From positions 1 through 22,300 of the IMG/VR virus record IMGVR_UViG_3300032561_000144: a stretch of DNA of 22,300 bases. The stretch is one strand, 5' to 3'. Both the position numbers and the translations under genes were made by a program. This DNA is from a virus. Numbering within the stretch: the stretch's first letter is position 1; each line of letters opens with the position of its first letter. Below are positions 1-7,103 of this stretch, piece after piece. The notes beneath the pieces were generated by a model, which had not been told where the DNA came from, ran no database searches, and saw nothing but the letters and a program-made list of their open reading frames with translations.

Positions 1-1885
1 GCGCCATGAACTGCTCAGGGTTGCTGAAGCCGATCGCTTGGATACACGCCTGATCTATGGCAATCGGGTCATACATCGTCGGAGACGCCGCCTGTAGCTG
101 CTTCAGCGCCGCCAGCTTCATCAACCGTTGACCATGCGACGACGTGTTAGGATCGGCCTGCGGCGTCAGTTCGCAGTTCTGCAAGGCAGCCAAGAACGTC
201 TGTTCATCCCACTGATAAGCTGGCTTCTTATTGCGCTGCCAGAAACTCTCGGGATGCTCACGAAACACCCGCACCAGCAACTGAAACTCCTCGGCCTGGG
301 CGGCGTGCATGCGCTTATGCACCGCGTTCATGACCTTGGTGGCTTGCTCGATCATCGCCAGCGTCGTGCCGACCGGCGCATCAGCGCGCCCTTCACCGAC
401 TTGCTGCTCGCTTGTCCCACCAATCCGCATACCCGTCTGCGCCATGTCGCCGACAAGGTTCATCAACGCCCCGGACGGTTCCTTGTATGGAAGGGGCATG
501 ATGGCTTGCGAAATAGGCATCCCTCCGGTCTTGACAAGCGCGCCACCACCCGGCGGAACGCGGAATATGTTCGTATTCTGGCGAGCGCCAGTGTCAGCCA
601 TAAGGAAACCAGGGAACGACGCAAACATGCCAGCATCGAGCAACTCGCGCCAAGCAGCAGTGATAGCATTTGTAGTGTTACCAAGAATATGAAGAAGACC
701 AATATCGTAGAAGCCCAGACCGGGAACAAAAGTATACTTAACAAAGTTGGCTCTGGCACTAGGAAGTTCTTTATCATCCTCATCATAATTCCTAACAATC
801 GACAATATCTGCTTAGATGAGACATCAATCGTGACACGATACGGGACTTCCAGGCCACTGTCCTTCCCCTTATACTTGTGTTCAAACCCAGATATATTTA
901 ACTCACAGTAGCATTCGTAGATTTCGCGGTCGCGGTCGTCGGGATCGCCGGCATCAACAGAAATACCCTGCTGGCTGTTTTCCTCCTCACGCACTGCATC
1001 CAGCTTGGGCATGTCGGCGCGTGGCAGGTCGGTATCCTTGTAGACGCCCAGGATCTGCAACCGGCGCACCGTGCTAGGCTTCATCATCGTCCGATGCGTC
1101 ACCCGGCGAGCGTTCATCAGATCGGTCGCCTGATTGGACACGATCAGGTCGTTGGCATCGACGCTCTCGCTGACCGGCCTGTTCCGCAGCGGGCAGAAAT
1201 AGACTTTCTTAAACGCCGTGCCGCCGAAGCCCAGCATGAACAGCATCTTGTCGGTGTCGGGGTAATACTCGGTCGCCACCGCCGTCAGAAAATGGTTCAG
1301 GTCGCGCTCTAGCGCGTCGGCCAGACGATCCTCCTGCATGGTGTCGCCATTGCTATCGTCGCGGATTTTAACCGGGCCATCGGTCGGCAGCATCTCGCTA
1401 CGCGCATTGGCCTGGAACCGCAGCACCGCCTCTAACAGCAGCGGGTGCCGCACCCGGCTCATACCCTCGACCGGCGCCCCATCGGACGCACCGGCAAGAT
1501 TGGGGATTTCAATTTCAAGGCCGAGCAGCTTGATACCCTGGGCGCGATCCTCGATCCACTTCTGTCGGCTCTTGATGTCGTCCTCAATACCGCGCATCAG
1601 ATCGGCGCTGATGCGGTTTAACTCCATCTCGTCTATTTCATCGACCAGATTGTCAAACCAGCCTGTAGGGCCTTTGTCGGCCTTCTGAACGGGTGATCCG
1701 TTGAGGCTGACGGTGATCGAACCATCAGGATGCTCGATCCGCAGCACGTTGCCCTTGTCGTCATACTCGGGCGTGTCGTTGCCGTCGTCCTGCCCATCCA
1801 CCACCACTTCGATGCCTTCCGGCATATCAGCTGGCGGAGGTTCCGCCACCCTGACGTTAGAAGATAGGCCGGGGACGAGGGGCAT
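1..1885 (-). CDS. phage portal protein (3' end beyond window)
   Basis: Twelve copies of this protein normally form the ring at the capsid vertex through which DNA enters and leaves. From the ATG at 1885 the frame stays open to the window edge, giving 628 codons with no stop. I recognise the class from the acidic, proline-rich N-terminus followed (about residues 75-125) by a helical segment containing GWFDNLVDEIDEMELNR and DDIKSRQKWIEDRAQG, the segment MLFMLGFGGTAFKKVYF near the middle, and a late helix-rich region with GGTSEQQVGEGRADAPVG; this is the pattern of podovirus-type portals. An AGGA lies six bases before the ATG. The gene begins two bases after the stop of a 65-aa gene and follows terL, the usual packaging-module order. 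Codons around 640-900 are clearly AT-richer than the rest. I cannot test the fold; a structural alternative is unlikely given position and size. Confidence 0.85.
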   Translation of the reverse strand, partial: MPLVPGLSSNVRVAEPPPADMPEGIEVVVDGQDDGNDTPEYDDKGNVLRIEHPDGSITVSLNGSPVQKADKGPTGWFDNLVDEIDEMELNRISADLMRGIEDDIKSRQKWIEDRAQGIKLLGLEIEIPNLAGASDGAPVEGMSRVRHPLLLEAVLRFQANARSEMLPTDGPVKIRDDSNGDTMQEDRLADALERDLNHFLTAVATEYYPDTDKMLFMLGFGGTAFKKVYFCPLRNRPVSESVDANDLIVSNQATDLMNARRVTHRTMMKPSTVRRLQILGVYKDTDLPRADMPKLDAVREEENSQQGISVDAGDPDDRDREIYECYCELNISGFEHKYKGKDSGLEVPYRVTIDVSSKQILSIVRNYDEDDKELPSARANFVKYTFVPGLGFYDIGLLHILGNTTNAITAAWRELLDAGMFASFPGFLMADTGARQNTNIFRVPPGGGALVKTGGMPISQAIMPLPYKEPSGALMNLVGDMAQTGMRIGGTSEQQVGEGRADAPVGTTLAMIEQATKVMNAVHKRMHAAQAEEFQLLVRVFREHPESFWQRNKKPAYQWDEQTFLAALQNCELTPQADPNTSSHGQRLMKLAALKQLQAASPTMYDPIAIDQACIQAIGFSNPEQFMA

Positions 1886-1887
1886 GG

Positions 1888-2085
1888 CTATTCCTGTGCG
1901 GCGTAATGCTCAACAAAGCGGTCAATCGCCGCTTGGGCCGCAGCAGTATCATCTTCTGCCGGTAAAGTATAGGTTTCAATCCACTTGGCATTGTCAGGAC
2001 ATGAGACAGTCACTTCAAATACCCGCTTACCGTTCAAAGTAACGCCTTTGATTTCATCAACGGTCGCGTCGGCCCTTATGAACAT
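1888..2085 (-). CDS. 65-aa protein of unknown function between terL and portal
   Basis: I do not recognise this protein. It starts MFIRADATVDEIKG and ends HYAAQE, is mildly acidic, and looks like a small beta-strand protein (KGVTLNGKRVFEVTVSC) followed by a C-terminal helix (DDTAAAQAAIDRFVEHY). A longer frame opens at 2157 inside terL, but the ATG at 2085 is preferred: it has GGAG eight bases upstream and lies 13 bases after the terL stop. The stop is two bases before the portal start, so it is cotranscribed and probably translationally coupled with both. Small genes in this slot are common in podovirus packaging modules, but no role can be assigned. Confidence 0.7.
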   Translation of the reverse strand: MFIRADATVDEIKGVTLNGKRVFEVTVSCPDNAKWIETYTLPAEDDTAAAQAAIDRFVEHYAAQE

Positions 2086-2098
2086 TTCGTTGGCTCCA

Positions 2099-3778
2099 TC
2101 ACACGGGATATAGCGGTTGCAGGGGCTTGTTGCCCTTAAACCTCGTAGCGTCTTCAACCTCGGCCATACGCTCCGCCGACCGGGTCAGCAGGCCGACCTC
2201 GCGCATATGTCGTAACGCTTGCGAAAGGGTGTCCGTCAAATCATCATTCCGCCCCTTGGGGAACTGGCCGACCTGCGTGATGACCATGTCCGCCCAAGCA
2301 CGGTCGGGCGCATAGATCATCTCCTCGGCGAACAGGTGCTGCACCGAATACAGCCGCGCCAGCTTGTCCTGCCCACGCGGATCGACAAGCTGAACGGCAA
2401 ATTCCTCATGACCGTAGATGCGGCGTATTTCCTGCGCGACGCTGATGCCGCTGGCTTTGTTCTCGATCAGCAACCGGTCAACCTTCAGCCTCCGGCAGGT
2501 ATCGCCGACCTTAGTGACGAGGTTGTGCAGTTCCAGTCGGTCTTGGAAGGCGGTCATCAGCATGACGCGGGGCAGACCGTCGATGTCGTCAACTTCGCCC
2601 GGCTGGATGACGCTCTGCTTGCCGTATCTGTTGACGTGCCGGGTCGAGCGTATCTCGCTGGTGCCGTAGAACACGCCCCAAACGGTCAGCGCGCTGTAGT
2701 CGTTTTCTTCTTTCAACCCGTAGGCGGTGTCGAGGCTGGCGACAATGAAGTGGAACGGCGGGAAGGCTTCGTCGATCCAGGTCTGCCACCATTCGCGCTT
2801 GATGATACCGCCGCCCGCCGGTTCAGGACGCTGCTGTAGCTGGCCGGCAGCGCCCCAGGGACCGAGCGTCTTTTCCAACAGCCGAACCTGCTCTTCATCG
2901 AACCGCTCGGGCCAGAGCAGTTCACCCGGCACGGTGCGGGGGTCGGACCACTTTACCGGCTGGTTGTCTTCGGTCAAATGGGCAGGGACCAGGGTCGTGT
3001 GAAAGGATCGCTCTGGTTCGTAGCGCATCGGCAGGCAAAGGTGCTGCCAATCGCCGACGCCTTTCTCAAGAACATGCCCGCTGATGTCTAGTTCGCTTAA
3101 ACGCTGGGCGATGACGATGCGGCAGCCATGGCCCGGCTTAGAGTTATTGAGGCGGTTATACCAAGCCATGTCCCACCACTCGATGGTGCTGTTGATGATG
3201 GCTTCGCTGTTCGCCTCGGCGCTGTTGTTGAGATCGTCGCCGATGAGGTAATTGCCGCCCAAGCCCGTCGTCGCGCCGCCGACCGACACAGTATTTCGTA
3301 TGCCGTTCTTGTTGTTTTGAAATCTAGTCTTAGTATTCATGTCGCCAACTAACTGGAATCGGTCGCCCCATCTTTTCTGATACCAGTCAGATTGAAGTAA
3401 TGTGCGGCATTTTACTGAGTCCTGCAAAGACAACGCCATTGCATAACCAGCGTGCAGGAACTGCGCGCCTGGGCCGGCAAGCGGCGTGTTAGCGCGCTGC
3501 GTCCAGACCCAAGCCGGGAACATAACACCGCAAATGGTTGACTTGCTAAAGCGCGGCGGCACGTTGATGAGCAGGTTGGGGATATAACCGTCGCAACACG
3601 CCTCTAAATGCTCGCATATAGCCTGTAGGGCGTAGCCGCCATGAGCAAAGGGGGCGCTGTCGATAGTCGGCCATGCGGCGACGGTAAAGTCGTATAGCGA
3701 CGCTTCCAGTTCGCACCGCTCGATCTCCAGCAGCGCCTCGTCCCGGTCAATCAGATCAGCGCCGAGACGGATGAGCAT
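2099..3778 (-). CDS. terL: terminase large subunit (ATPase-nuclease DNA packaging motor)
   Basis: The 559-aa protein translocates phage DNA into the prohead and cuts the concatemer. The N-terminal ATPase shows a deviant Walker A, VPPRFSKST (residues 73-81), a Walker B LIGDD (178-182) and a coupling motif IVIAQR (221-226). The C-terminal RNase H-like nuclease shows its three acidic positions: D350 in IVASLDTAYG, E439 in RLLIENKASG, and the cluster GRNDDLTDTL (509-518). Length and order fit complete, active TerL of the Terminase_6 type. The start ATG overlaps the dUTPase stop by one base (TGATG), so translation is coupled. TerS is encoded upstream but separated by five genes. A stretch around 3290-3440 is AT-richer than the flanks, without any break in the reading frame. 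Confidence 0.97.
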   Translation of the reverse strand: MLIRLGADLIDRDEALLEIERCELEASLYDFTVAAWPTIDSAPFAHGGYALQAICEHLEACCDGYIPNLLINVPPRFSKSTICGVMFPAWVWTQRANTPLAGPGAQFLHAGYAMALSLQDSVKCRTLLQSDWYQKRWGDRFQLVGDMNTKTRFQNNKNGIRNTVSVGGATTGLGGNYLIGDDLNNSAEANSEAIINSTIEWWDMAWYNRLNNSKPGHGCRIVIAQRLSELDISGHVLEKGVGDWQHLCLPMRYEPERSFHTTLVPAHLTEDNQPVKWSDPRTVPGELLWPERFDEEQVRLLEKTLGPWGAAGQLQQRPEPAGGGIIKREWWQTWIDEAFPPFHFIVASLDTAYGLKEENDYSALTVWGVFYGTSEIRSTRHVNRYGKQSVIQPGEVDDIDGLPRVMLMTAFQDRLELHNLVTKVGDTCRRLKVDRLLIENKASGISVAQEIRRIYGHEEFAVQLVDPRGQDKLARLYSVQHLFAEEMIYAPDRAWADMVITQVGQFPKGRNDDLTDTLSQALRHMREVGLLTRSAERMAEVEDATRFKGNKPLQPLYPV

Positions 3779-4230
3779 CAGACGCCCGTGCTACCGAAGC
3801 CACCGCCGCCACGACCGGTGTCAGGCAGTTCGACGACCGGCTGCCAGTCGATTTGGACAATAGGACAAAGAACCGCCTGGGCGATCCGCATGCCACGGGT
3901 GATGATGAAATGAGTATCGCCATGGTTGACGAGGACGACGTGGATCTCGCCACGGTAGTCAGCGTCGATAGTGCCGGGCGTGTTGATGACGGTGACACCG
4001 TGCTTGGCAGCCAACCCGGATCGAGGACGGATTTGTAACTCGTAGCCGGACGGAACGGCGACGGCGATGCCGGTCGGTATGACGCGCCGGTCATACGAAT
4101 AAAGCACGATGTCTCTTTCTACAGCAGCCAGCAGATCGACGCCGGACGCGCCAACGGTCGCGTAGGACGGCAGCGGCAGCGTGGCAGCGTGCGGCAGACG
4201 TTTGACGTGGATCGGTATTGTGCGGATCAT
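3778..4230 (-). CDS. dut: dUTP diphosphatase
   Basis: Trimeric dUTPase hydrolyses dUTP to dUMP and pyrophosphate, keeping uracil out of phage DNA and feeding thymidylate synthesis. All five family motifs are present in the 150-aa product: GASGVDLLA (27-35), PRSGLAAKHG (69-78), the tyrosine-bearing NTPGTIDADYRG (83-94), GMRIAQAVLCP (113-123) and the glycine-rich C-terminal arm GRGGGGFGSTG (139-149). Nothing essential is missing, so it should be active. The start overlaps the stop of the DUF6378-like gene (ATGA) and its own stop overlaps the terL start (TGATG), placing a nucleotide-pool enzyme inside the packaging operon. Confidence 0.98.
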   Translation of the reverse strand: MIRTIPIHVKRLPHAATLPLPSYATVGASGVDLLAAVERDIVLYSYDRRVIPTGIAVAVPSGYELQIRPRSGLAAKHGVTVINTPGTIDADYRGEIHVVLVNHGDTHFIITRGMRIAQAVLCPIVQIDWQPVVELPDTGRGGGGFGSTGV

Positions 4231-4535
4231 GCCTTAACCTTCTCATGCACCTCGGCGGCAATAGCAAGATAAGCCGCGCCGTCGGTATAATTGTCTTCGT
4301 GAAACCCGGAACCAGCGGCGATTCGGGCGACCTTTGAGAGCACCATAATCATCGCAGCGTCGTGCGCTGTTAAACGATAGCCGCTGAAGTCTAAATAACC
4401 GTTCACTAGACGGGCAAAGCACGCCATGTTGCGCTCGGGCGGGCCATATACCTTGTCCCTCGTCTGCGTCGTCAGTTCGATGGCGTTTCGCAGGATGCTT
4501 TCGCGTTTGGATGGCATGTCGATGGGATCAATCAT
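4227..4535 (-). CDS. DUF6378-like phage protein
   Basis: The 102-aa protein contains the pattern I associate with DUF6378: a helix ending in TRDKVYGPPERN (26-37), a central AHDAAMIMVLSKVARI, and a C-terminal NYTDGAAYLAIAAEVHEK. The family occurs in many phages; its helical repeats with acidic residues resemble all-alpha NTP pyrophosphohydrolases (MazG-like), but a catalytic role is not established and I do not claim one. It lies directly before dut with an ATGA overlap, which would suit a nucleotide-metabolism function. A strong GAGGAGG lies before its ATG, which itself overlaps the preceding stop by four bases. Confidence 0.75.
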   Translation of the reverse strand: MIDPIDMPSKRESILRNAIELTTQTRDKVYGPPERNMACFARLVNGYLDFSGYRLTAHDAAMIMVLSKVARIAAGSGFHEDNYTDGAAYLAIAAEVHEKVKA

Positions 4536-4759
4536 TTATTGACCTCCTCGTGCCACTGCACGGCAGCCTGCGGCGTCGGCATGCAGTCCATCAGCAACCG
4601 GCGCAGGCGGGCAACGTCGGCCTCCAGGACCGCAACGCGGTCATCGAGGCTGGGTGAACGGATCGAGGTTATGTGCAGCGAACCTGACACGCCCACAGGG
4701 CCGTCGGGATCGAGGGCCATGCGGGCTTCGTCGTAAGCGAGGGGGCCGAGCGTCGTCAT
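4532..4759 (-). CDS. 75-aa hypothetical protein with a short coiled coil
   Basis: Unrecognised. The N-terminal half (MTTLGPLAYDEARMALDPDG) is followed by a probable coiled-coil helix, LDDRVAVLEADVARLRRLL, with heptad-like leucine and valine spacing, and a short tail ending VQWHEEVNK. The ATG is one base past the preceding stop and has a purine-rich AGGAAGGATTGAT leader, a convincing ribosome-binding site. Its stop overlaps the start of the DUF6378-like gene by four bases. It is a tightly coupled operon member; oligomerisation through the coiled coil is an inference. Confidence 0.65.
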   Translation of the reverse strand: MTTLGPLAYDEARMALDPDGPVGVSGSLHITSIRSPSLDDRVAVLEADVARLRRLLMDCMPTPQAAVQWHEEVNK

Positions 4760-4760
4760 A

Positions 4761-5000
4761 TCAATCCTTCCTTTCCTTCTGCGCGGTTTCTAACGCCTCT
4801 TGCTTGCTCATGCCCAACGTCGTCAGTTGACGCACGCGCTGCATGATCTTGACAAGCATCTCGGCGTCGTCGGCAAACCGCAGCAGCACGGCGCGATCGT
4901 AATCATCGACCATCCGGTGCGACAGAGCGCGACATACGGCGATAACCGCATGCTCGCGCTCGATGACAGCATCGCCGGGGTCGTAAGGGAGATTGGTCAT
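4761..5000 (-). CDS. 79-aa hypothetical protein
   Basis: Unrecognised, predicted mostly helical (AVIEREHAVIAVCRALSHRM, then LLRFADDAEMLVKIMQRVRQ) with a charged C-terminus. No signal peptide or membrane segment is visible. The ATG overlaps the preceding stop in an ATGA and there is no good Shine-Dalgarno, so translation probably depends on coupling to the 84-aa gene upstream. The stop lies one base before the next start. Confidence 0.6.
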   Translation of the reverse strand: MTNLPYDPGDAVIEREHAVIAVCRALSHRMVDDYDRAVLLRFADDAEMLVKIMQRVRQLTTLGMSKQEALETAQKERKD

Positions 5001-5251
5001 GCCGATGCTTTCAGCAGCTTCATTTCATCGCGGTTTCCAACAATTTGTCTAAATTCCGGCGGATAGACTGCAAAACAATGCGACCCAGGCCCATTGGTTT
5101 TATGGCGTAAAGACTTGACAGGGTAATTACCGACCACCTTGCGATAAGCTTCGCGAACCATTGCCCCGGCAACCCATGTGTCCGCCGGGATCGGCTCAAA
5201 ACCCAGTTCTACAAAAACGCTCGGGACGGTAATCCAGTTATTGTTTTCCAT
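4997..5251 (-). CDS. 84-aa hypothetical protein
   Basis: Unrecognised. The sequence begins MENNNWITVPSVFVELGFEP and contains AMVREAYRKVVGNYPVK and HCFAVYPPEFRQIVGNR, a mixed alpha/beta pattern that could be a small winged-helix or phage regulatory fold, but no signature is strong enough to name. It starts four bases after the terS stop and overlaps the next gene by four bases. The upstream sequence has only a weak GCGGA-type site. Confidence 0.6.
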   Translation of the reverse strand: MENNNWITVPSVFVELGFEPIPADTWVAGAMVREAYRKVVGNYPVKSLRHKTNGPGSHCFAVYPPEFRQIVGNRDEMKLLKASA

Positions 5252-5255
5252 GTCT

Positions 5256-5789
5256 TTAATCCGCTTGGTTCTTCACCGCCAACAGTGCCTGCTTTAGAGC
5301 ATCACGCGCATCAGCATCAAGCGCAGTCGCGTCGATGGTCTTAACCTGCTCGGTCAGGATCGGTCCACCATCCTTGCCTGTCGCCTCCACACGCGCCGTC
5401 GGCGAGTAGCTGCGCGCCTTCAACCGTTCTGCCCGCCACTTCAGCGCATCCAGCTTAACGCGATCCGCAGACGCCGACTCGGGCGTGACAGTGCGCGCCA
5501 ATTCGGCGATCTCGTCGGCTGCGTGGTCGCCAAGATCTTCTCGCGCACGCGCATATTGAGCCGACAAAACGGGGTTGTCGCGCATCCAACGATAAAAACT
5601 TTCTCTTGGCGGCGCTTCTTCGTCCTGACAAATCGAAAGTAAAGACCGACCATAAACGCTCATTTGCGTCAGAACATACTGCGCCTGTTCTTCGTTATAT
5701 GGATTTAATTCTCTTTTGGGTTTGCCTTTCTTTGGCAACAACTCATCCCAATCAGCGGTAATGCCTTTCTTTACTTTACGGCCCGCCAC
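5256..5789 (-). CDS. terS: terminase small subunit (Sf6-type)
   Basis: TerS binds the packaging-initiation site on phage DNA and loads TerL. The 177-aa product has an N-terminal helix-turn-helix-like block, LLSICQDEEAPPRESFYRW (about 50-68), followed by MRDNPVLSAQYARARED and DHAADEIAELA, the arrangement seen in the Sf6 gp1-like family, then an Ala/Asp-rich C-terminal helix that in relatives contributes to the ring and TerL contact. The start is GTG, chosen because GGAGG lies about six bases upstream and the protein begins with the expected basic tail (MAGRKVKKG). A stem-loop stands in the 64-bp gap just upstream. Unusually, five small genes intervene before terL. Confidence 0.85.
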   Translation of the reverse strand: MAGRKVKKGITADWDELLPKKGKPKRELNPYNEEQAQYVLTQMSVYGRSLLSICQDEEAPPRESFYRWMRDNPVLSAQYARAREDLGDHAADEIAELARTVTPESASADRVKLDALKWRAERLKARSYSPTARVEATGKDGGPILTEQVKTIDATALDADARDALKQALLAVKNQAD

Positions 5790-5807
5790 TTTAACCTCCG
5801 ATCAATA

Positions 5808-5840
5808 CAGGAAACCGCCCAACATATAGGCGATTTCCTG
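5808..5840. other. 12-bp imperfect inverted repeat upstream of terS
   Basis: CAGGAAACCGCC (5808-5819) and GGCGATTTCCTG (5829-5840) can pair over 12 positions with one wobble (in leftward RNA) and a nine-base loop. It occupies most of the 64-bp gap between the 71-aa gene and terS, about 15 bases before the terS Shine-Dalgarno. There is no U-run on the leftward side, so it is not a standard terminator for that operon. It could be an RNA processing or translation-control hairpin, or a TerS recognition site; I cannot choose. Confidence 0.55.
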
Positions 5841-5853
5841 TTGTTTTCAAACA

Positions 5854-6069
5854 CTAAGCCTCACCTGCGGGTTCGATTGCGGCGAGGCGTTGCAGGTCTT
5901 CGTTACCCATCACTTGCAGGATGCTTTCGACGCCGCGTCGGAAGATGATCCAAAACTCGTCCTGAGATTTTGCGTCACAACCATACAAAGATTGGGCGAC
6001 AATCGCACCGGCAGCGAGCAATGCGGCTGTTTCCTGTCTTTGTTCGCTGGTTGCCTTGCGTTTAGTCAT
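5854..6069 (-). CDS. 71-aa hypothetical protein
   Basis: Unrecognised helical protein: a basic start (MTKRKATSEQRQETAAL), a small hydrophobic central stretch (LLAAGAIVAQSLYG) too short and polar-flanked for a confident membrane helix, and DEFWIIFRRGVESILQVMG. ATG overlaps the gapR-like stop by four bases and GAGG is seven bases upstream. It is the last gene before the terS stem-loop. Confidence 0.6.
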   Translation of the reverse strand: MTKRKATSEQRQETAALLAAGAIVAQSLYGCDAKSQDEFWIIFRRGVESILQVMGNEDLQRLAAIEPAGEA

Positions 6070-6356
6070 GAACGATCCTCAGAGGCGTATTTCGACAGCG
6101 GCGTACTATCCCATCCAGCCAGCGCATCGCGGTAGATTGCGAGCATGGCATTTTGCTCTTCGGCCTCGTCCGGCTTACGACGCTCGGCGAGCAAAGCGCG
6201 GATTGCTTTGACGTCGAACCCGGCAGACTTCGCTTCGGTGTAAACGTCCTTGATGTCGGACGCCAGGGTGCGCCGTTCGTCTTCCAGCCGCTCGATACAT
6301 TGGATGATGGATTTCAGGCGTTCGACGGCAACGCCGCTATTGTGTCCCTCAGTCAT
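6066..6356 (-). CDS. GapR-like nucleoid protein (DUF2312)
   Basis: The 96-aa product matches DUF2312 closely: VERLKSIIQCIERLEDERRT (11-30), SDIKDVYTEAKSAGFDVKAI (33-52) and RRKPDEAEEQNAMLAIYRDA (59-78). In Caulobacter the family member GapR forms a dimeric/tetrameric clamp on overtwisted, AT-rich DNA ahead of replication and transcription and stimulates topoisomerases. Here it sits between the replication genes and terS, which would suit relief of supercoils during phage replication, or interference with the host GapR; the role is inferred. A longer frame opens at 6419, but the ATG at 6356 has AAGGAG six bases upstream and leaves the family start intact. The C-terminal tail (GWDSTPLSKYASEDRS) extends beyond the usual domain. 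Confidence 0.88.
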   Translation of the reverse strand: MTEGHNSGVAVERLKSIIQCIERLEDERRTLASDIKDVYTEAKSAGFDVKAIRALLAERRKPDEAEEQNAMLAIYRDALAGWDSTPLSKYASEDRS

Positions 6357-6420
6357 ATCAATCTCCTTTTGGCATGACGCCGGGCGCAGGATAGCAGGGA
6401 AAAACATTTTGGGAAACATC

Positions 6421-7047
6421 CTAAAATGGCACTTCGTCGTCTAACCCATCATCATCGCACGGCAACGCCGATCCGGTCACAATGACGACTGGGTCGGCGC
6501 GTTCGCGTCCCATGGGCTTGACGGTTGCGCCAGGAAAGGCGCGCTTGATGTCGATGACCTCGGCATACTTGGACAGGATAAGACCGATCTCTGCCAAACT
6601 GTAGACCACCGACGCTCGACCTGATCGCACGACGTGCGCCGCGTCGATATTGTCCCGGCAGATGAGTATCACTTCGCCGGTAGCCGGGTCGTGTGTCTCC
6701 CAGACCTCGGGATCGAGGTGCTTGTGACCGGCTTCGGCTGCGACCTGATCCAGACGCCGCCATGCGGCTGACATACGCTTACACTCGCGCTCCAGCACCT
6801 CACTGTCGCCCTCGCGCACGGCGTCGTAGAATAATTTCCTTTGCCGGTCGAACTTCTCGCGCAGGTCAGCATCAACCAGCAGCCGCAACCTACCGATCCC
6901 CCACCGCCGTTCCATCTCCGTCGCCAGGGCGTCAACAGCGTCCAGATGCGACCTGCCGGTGAGGTATACATCGGGGCCACGGTTCATCCAACCAGCCGAT
7001 GATGCCGGTGGGTTGGGGGGTGATTTGTTTATCGGTTTCTTCGCCAT
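6421..7047 (-). CDS. 208-aa unknown protein with SSB-like acidic C-terminal tip
   Basis: I do not recognise the body of this protein. It starts with a basic, proline-rich tail (MAKKPINKSPPNPPASSAG), then a helical charged region (DADLREKFDRQRKLFYDAV, EVLERECKRMSAAWRRLDQV) and a C-terminal beta-looking part. It ends CDDDGLDDEVPF, matching the acid-rich tip with terminal Pro-Phe of bacterial SSB proteins (DDDIPF), which recruits replication and repair enzymes. The start at 7047 is preferred over 7149 because AGGAG stands nine bases before it and the basic tail begins there. It directly follows the repeat-rich segment downstream of the helicase gene. No OB fold is evident by eye, so SSB itself is only one possibility; an SSB-mimicking partner protein is another. 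Confidence 0.75.
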   Translation of the reverse strand: MAKKPINKSPPNPPASSAGWMNRGPDVYLTGRSHLDAVDALATEMERRWGIGRLRLLVDADLREKFDRQRKLFYDAVREGDSEVLERECKRMSAAWRRLDQVAAEAGHKHLDPEVWETHDPATGEVILICRDNIDAAHVVRSGRASVVYSLAEIGLILSKYAEVIDIKRAFPGATVKPMGRERADPVVIVTGSALPCDDDGLDDEVPF

Positions 7048-7066
7048 TTGTTTTTTCTCCTGTACC

Positions 7067-7091
7067 ATTATGCCAACTAGCAGACTGCTAG
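7067..7091 (-). promoter_or_regulatory. possible operator palindrome beside a CATAAT box
   Basis: CTAGCAGACTGCTAG (7077-7091) is a perfect 7-bp inverted repeat around one base. Reading leftward it is followed four bases later by CATAAT (7067-7072), a five-of-six match to a -10 box, 20 bases before the ATG at 7047. No convincing -35 is seen at the right distance, so a promoter would need an activator or be weak. The palindrome is in the place expected of an operator or activator site. Confidence 0.35.
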
Positions 7092-7103
7092 CGCGATCCC
7101 CTT

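Noticed and set aside
128-820. Long rightward frame and smaller ones opposite the portal gene
   Set aside because: They mirror the portal frame, lack ribosome-binding sites and show Arg/His-rich composition typical of antisense reading of GC-rich genes.
6357-6419. N-terminal extension of the GapR-like protein
   Set aside because: The added 21 residues do not fit the family and the internal ATG has the better Shine-Dalgarno.
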